Source: UBA6049 sp965662345 (GTDB lineage Bacteria; Bacteroidota; Bacteroidia; Flavobacteriales_G; Salibacteraceae). Taken from it: a stretch of DNA of 18,366 nucleotides. Numbering within the stretch: the stretch's first letter is position 1; each line of letters opens with the position of its first letter. Positions 16,234 through 18,366 of this stretch are shown one piece after another. Location of the stretch: positions 1 to 18,366 of the forward strand of contig CBFIHE010000038.1 in the NCBI GenBank assembly GCA_965662345.1, in the 5' to 3' direction. The position numbers were made by a program, and so were the translations under genes. Below the pieces are notes generated by a model. The model saw only the letters and a list, made by a program, of their open reading frames with translations. It searched no databases and was not told the DNA's origin.

Positions 16234-16240
16234 CTATGAA

Positions 16241-18100
16241 TCAATCGAGTATTAACTTATCTAGCGTTTCAATAGAAACACTGTGGTAATTTGCTCGAGC
16301 TTTCTCATAAATGGCTTTTGCCTTCTCTTTAGAAGGGTCTGCTTTAATGAGCGCTTTGTAAATAGGTGTGAGGAACTTTCTTCTACCCACACGAACTAGA
16401 AACTCTTCTGCTGCTGCAAAAGCGGGCTCATAGTTTTTAGGCAATGCATAGGTTAACCAAGCGGCTTGAACCTCGCTGTTTCCTGCATTGGTAAAACCAA
16501 ATCGATCATCAAGAACTACCAAACGCGCATTGCTCAATGAATCTGGTAATTGGCGTACAAACTGTAACCATTCATGCGAAGACCAATCTTCGGTTTGCAT
16601 TTCATCAAATGTAAACGCACCATCTGCCCATGCTTTTAGAGAGGAGTTTACACGCTGAAAACGCTTTGAACTCACGGTAGGGCAATTACTTGGTATACCT
16701 GGGCCATAAATCCAGTCGTCAATGCGAACAGAAGCGCGCTTTACAGAGTCTGCAGCTAGAAGGTTAGAATCAAGATAAACCACAAACTCTGTAGTGGTCA
16801 TGGTTTCAAAAGCATTGCCTTGAAAGTAATTCTTCAAGAACAGATCAAAGGCTTCTCTTCCGTAGGTTTCTTCTAACAAGCGCAAGAAGAAATACCCTTT
16901 TTCATAGGCTACATCGGTTAAACCATCATCGGGGTTTCTGCCCTCTAAATCTAGCTTCAAGTGCGTGTCTTCTTTGGGTAAATCTGCTATGTCTGCTTCT
17001 AAGTCTTGGAAGCCTAAGAGCGCCAACATTTCACTGTAATCTCTACCGTAGAGGTCTTCCATGATTCTGCGTTCAAAATACACGGTAAAGCCTTCATTTA
17101 GCCAGAAGTCATTCCAGGTAGAGTTGGTAACCAAATTACCGCTCCAACTGTGTGCTAATTCATGCGCTATGAGTGAGGTTAATGAACGGTCTCCGGCAAT
17201 AATGGTAGGAGTGACAAAGGTTAAGCGTGGGTTTTCCATGCCGCCAAAGGGGAAGGAGGGAGGAAGCACAATCATATCGTATCTGCCCCAAGCATAATCA
17301 CCGTAAAGCGCTTCCGCAGCTTCCAGCATTTTCTCTGTATCGGCAAATTCGTAGGCTGCAGCCTCTAGTTGACCGGGCTCTGCATAAACGGCTGTGCGCT
17401 CCCCTATGGCTTTGAAAGCAATGTTTCCGGCAGATAGTGCCATGAGATAAGAAGGCACGGGTTGTGGCATTTCAAAGGTGTACTCACCTGTTTCGCTTAC
17501 TTCTTGCGGATTGCTTGCACTCATTAATGCCAACATGCCTTGGGGTACTTTTACCTTAGCAGAATAGGTGTAACGAATTCCCGGACTATCTTGACAAGGA
17601 ATCCAGCTTCTGGCCAAGATGGCTTGCGATTGTGTGAAAAGGAAAGGATGCGTTTTGTCATGCGTTTGTTGCGGGTTCAACCACTGCAAGGCAGCAGCAT
17701 CGGGAGAAGTGTTGTAGGCTATATCTACACGACTGGCTCCTTTGGGAAAACGAACCACCAAGGGCTGACCCAACACAGGGTTCTCTTCGCCAACGTACCA
17801 CTGTGTGGCTTGTCCGTCTACCTTTACTTCATCAATGGTAATACCGTCTATGTCAAAAATGATACTATCCGCATCCGGAGCTGTTTGCATGTCCCATTTG
17901 GCATTACCCGTAATGGTTTTTGACTCAAAGTTGATGGTGATATCTAAATCAAGGTGAGTTACCCTTGCTTCACCCGGGATGGCGAAAGAGTGCACATCTA
18001 CGCTATCGGGAGTTATTTCCACCTCTGTTTCTGTAGCAACTTCTGCCTCATTGCAGGCAAATGCGGTTAGTGCCCAAAGGGCGATGAAGAATCTTTTCAT
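16241..18100 (-). CDS. M1-family zinc aminopeptidase, LTA4H-like, putative lipoprotein
   Basis: A 619-residue exported metallopeptidase. I start it at the ATG at 18100, which gives a signal sequence (MKRFFIALWALTAFAC, Cys16); the open frame runs 54 codons further upstream but that extension is not protein-like. AFAC is a poor lipobox, so lipidation is probable, not certain. The beta-sandwich N-terminal domain (about 40-230) precedes the catalytic domain with the exopeptidase motif GGMEN (286-290), the zinc site HELAH (313-317) with Glu336 in LNEGF, and YEKGY (399-403), which aligns with the substrate-binding Tyr region of leukotriene A4 hydrolase. DDWIYGPGIP (461-470) introduces the LTA4H-type C-terminal helical domain. 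It should trim N-terminal residues from peptides at the envelope. A weak -7-like TAAATTCG lies at 18131-18124. A strong terminator follows. Confidence 0.92.
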   Translation of the reverse strand: MKRFFIALWALTAFACNEAEVATETEVEITPDSVDVHSFAIPGEARVTHLDLDITINFESKTITGNAKWDMQTAPDADSIIFDIDGITIDEVKVDGQATQWYVGEENPVLGQPLVVRFPKGASRVDIAYNTSPDAAALQWLNPQQTHDKTHPFLFTQSQAILARSWIPCQDSPGIRYTYSAKVKVPQGMLALMSASNPQEVSETGEYTFEMPQPVPSYLMALSAGNIAFKAIGERTAVYAEPGQLEAAAYEFADTEKMLEAAEALYGDYAWGRYDMIVLPPSFPFGGMENPRLTFVTPTIIAGDRSLTSLIAHELAHSWSGNLVTNSTWNDFWLNEGFTVYFERRIMEDLYGRDYSEMLALLGFQDLEADIADLPKEDTHLKLDLEGRNPDDGLTDVAYEKGYFFLRLLEETYGREAFDLFLKNYFQGNAFETMTTTEFVVYLDSNLLAADSVKRASVRIDDWIYGPGIPSNCPTVSSKRFQRVNSSLKAWADGAFTFDEMQTEDWSSHEWLQFVRQLPDSLSNARLVVLDDRFGFTNAGNSEVQAAWLTYALPKNYEPAFAAAEEFLVRVGRRKFLTPIYKALIKADPSKEKAKAIYEKARANYHSVSIETLDKLILD

Positions 18101-18193
18101 AAATACTTGGTCTTGATTGGACGCGAATTTAAGAAAAGGACCAAGGCCATTGATTAGTAAAAGAGGTATCGTTATGCAGCCGTCAATACGAGT

Positions 18194-18212
18194 AATCAGC
18201 CATAGGCTGATT
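18194..18212. repeat. Short perfect hairpin
   Basis: AATCAGCC at 18194-18201, loop ATA, GGCTGATT at 18205-18212; two further G-T wobbles can extend it. It lacks a following T-run, so it is not a classic terminator in either direction. Confidence 0.6.
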
Positions 18213-18331
18213 GTATCGAGAATGAGGCGGGAAAAACAGCAAGAGTTTGGAGTGTTGAGCAATAGGAACGTTCTAATTGCTAAGAGCTAATTGCTAAATT
18301 TTACTGTAAACCCTCCTATGTCTCGATACAA
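18211..18331. repeat. 11-base inverted repeat TTGTATCGAGA / TCTCGATACAA
   Basis: TTGTATCGAGA at 18211-18221 recurs as its exact reverse complement at 18321-18331. The ~100 bases between the arms contain the direct repeats but no gene. The second arm leads into a C/T-rich stretch that ends in CACTCGA at the window edge. Confidence 0.6.
18273..18297. repeat. Direct repeat of CTAATTGCTAA, period 14
   Basis: CTAATTGCTAA at 18273-18283 and again at 18287-18297, separated by GAG. Read on the minus strand this gives TTAGCAATTAG twice. Confidence 0.65.
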
Positions 18332-18366
18332 CCTTTTCTCCGTTCCACTCCAAAAAGCCCACTCGA

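Larger units (their letters stand above)
18101..18366. other. Non-coding tail with hairpin and short repeats
   Basis: These 266 bases carry no credible gene. The first ~50 bases should hold the M1 peptidase promoter. Beyond that are a perfect 8-bp hairpin, a pair of 11-base direct repeats and an 11-base inverted repeat, described separately. The last ~45 bases look like the start of a dispersed intergenic repeat cut by the window edge. Confidence 0.5.

Noticed and set aside
17540..17923. 127-codon plus-strand open frame antisense to the M1 peptidase
   Set aside because: No recognisable domain or promoter, and it lies wholly within a convincing gene on the opposite strand; a frame shadow.
18101..18262. 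54-codon upstream extension of the M1 peptidase
   Set aside because: It precedes a good signal sequence and looks like translated non-coding DNA.

Overview
This window is ordinary, gene-dense chromosome of a member of the Bacteroidota, most likely a Flavobacteriales-type marine or aquatic bacterium. Evidence for this: two large secreted proteins end in C-terminal type IX secretion (T9SS type A) sorting domains; several promoters carry the Bacteroidota -7 box TAnnTTTG instead of a sigma-70 -10; Shine-Dalgarno sequences are largely absent; base composition is moderately AT-rich; and the gene families (long RluA with coiled coil, LTA4H-like M1 lipoprotein, Bacteroidota-type peroxiredoxin) fit. 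The genus is not determinable by eye. I see no phage, insertion sequence, CRISPR array, tRNA or rRNA.

Layout. (1) 1-3603, minus strand: a three-gene, tightly coupled operon read from right to left: a 146-residue lipoprotein of unknown function, a 904-residue beta-propeller protein with both a lipoprotein-like signal and a T9SS domain, and a YdcF-like (DUF218) membrane protein cut by the window edge. (2) 3661-6276, plus: a divergently transcribed subtilisin-like (S8) protease with a T9SS domain. (3) 6278-9050, minus: a long RluA-type pseudouridine synthase that starts on TTG just behind a YjdM/PhnA-like zinc-ribbon gene, then a typical 2-Cys peroxiredoxin with its own promoter and terminator. 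(4) 9153-10719, minus: two consecutive, unrelated-looking class I SAM methyltransferases. (5) 10843-13377, plus: a phosphohexomutase followed 9 bases later by an outer-membrane barrel protein. (6) 13420-14703, minus: RarA/MgsA, divergent from (7) 14796-15308, plus: a small two-helix membrane protein. (8) 15406-18100, minus: an outer-membrane barrel protein and an LTA4H-like M1 aminopeptidase lipoprotein, separated by a perfect hairpin terminator. (9) 18101-18366: a non-coding tail with a hairpin, direct repeats and inverted repeats.

Functionally the window mixes housekeeping (RNA modification, peroxide defence, sugar-phosphate metabolism, replication-fork maintenance) with cell-envelope and secreted degradative proteins (S8 protease, propeller protein, M1 peptidase, two barrels). 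The least explained part is the 1-3603 operon. I do not see strong evidence for a wholly new system; the findings below are modest and ranked accordingly.
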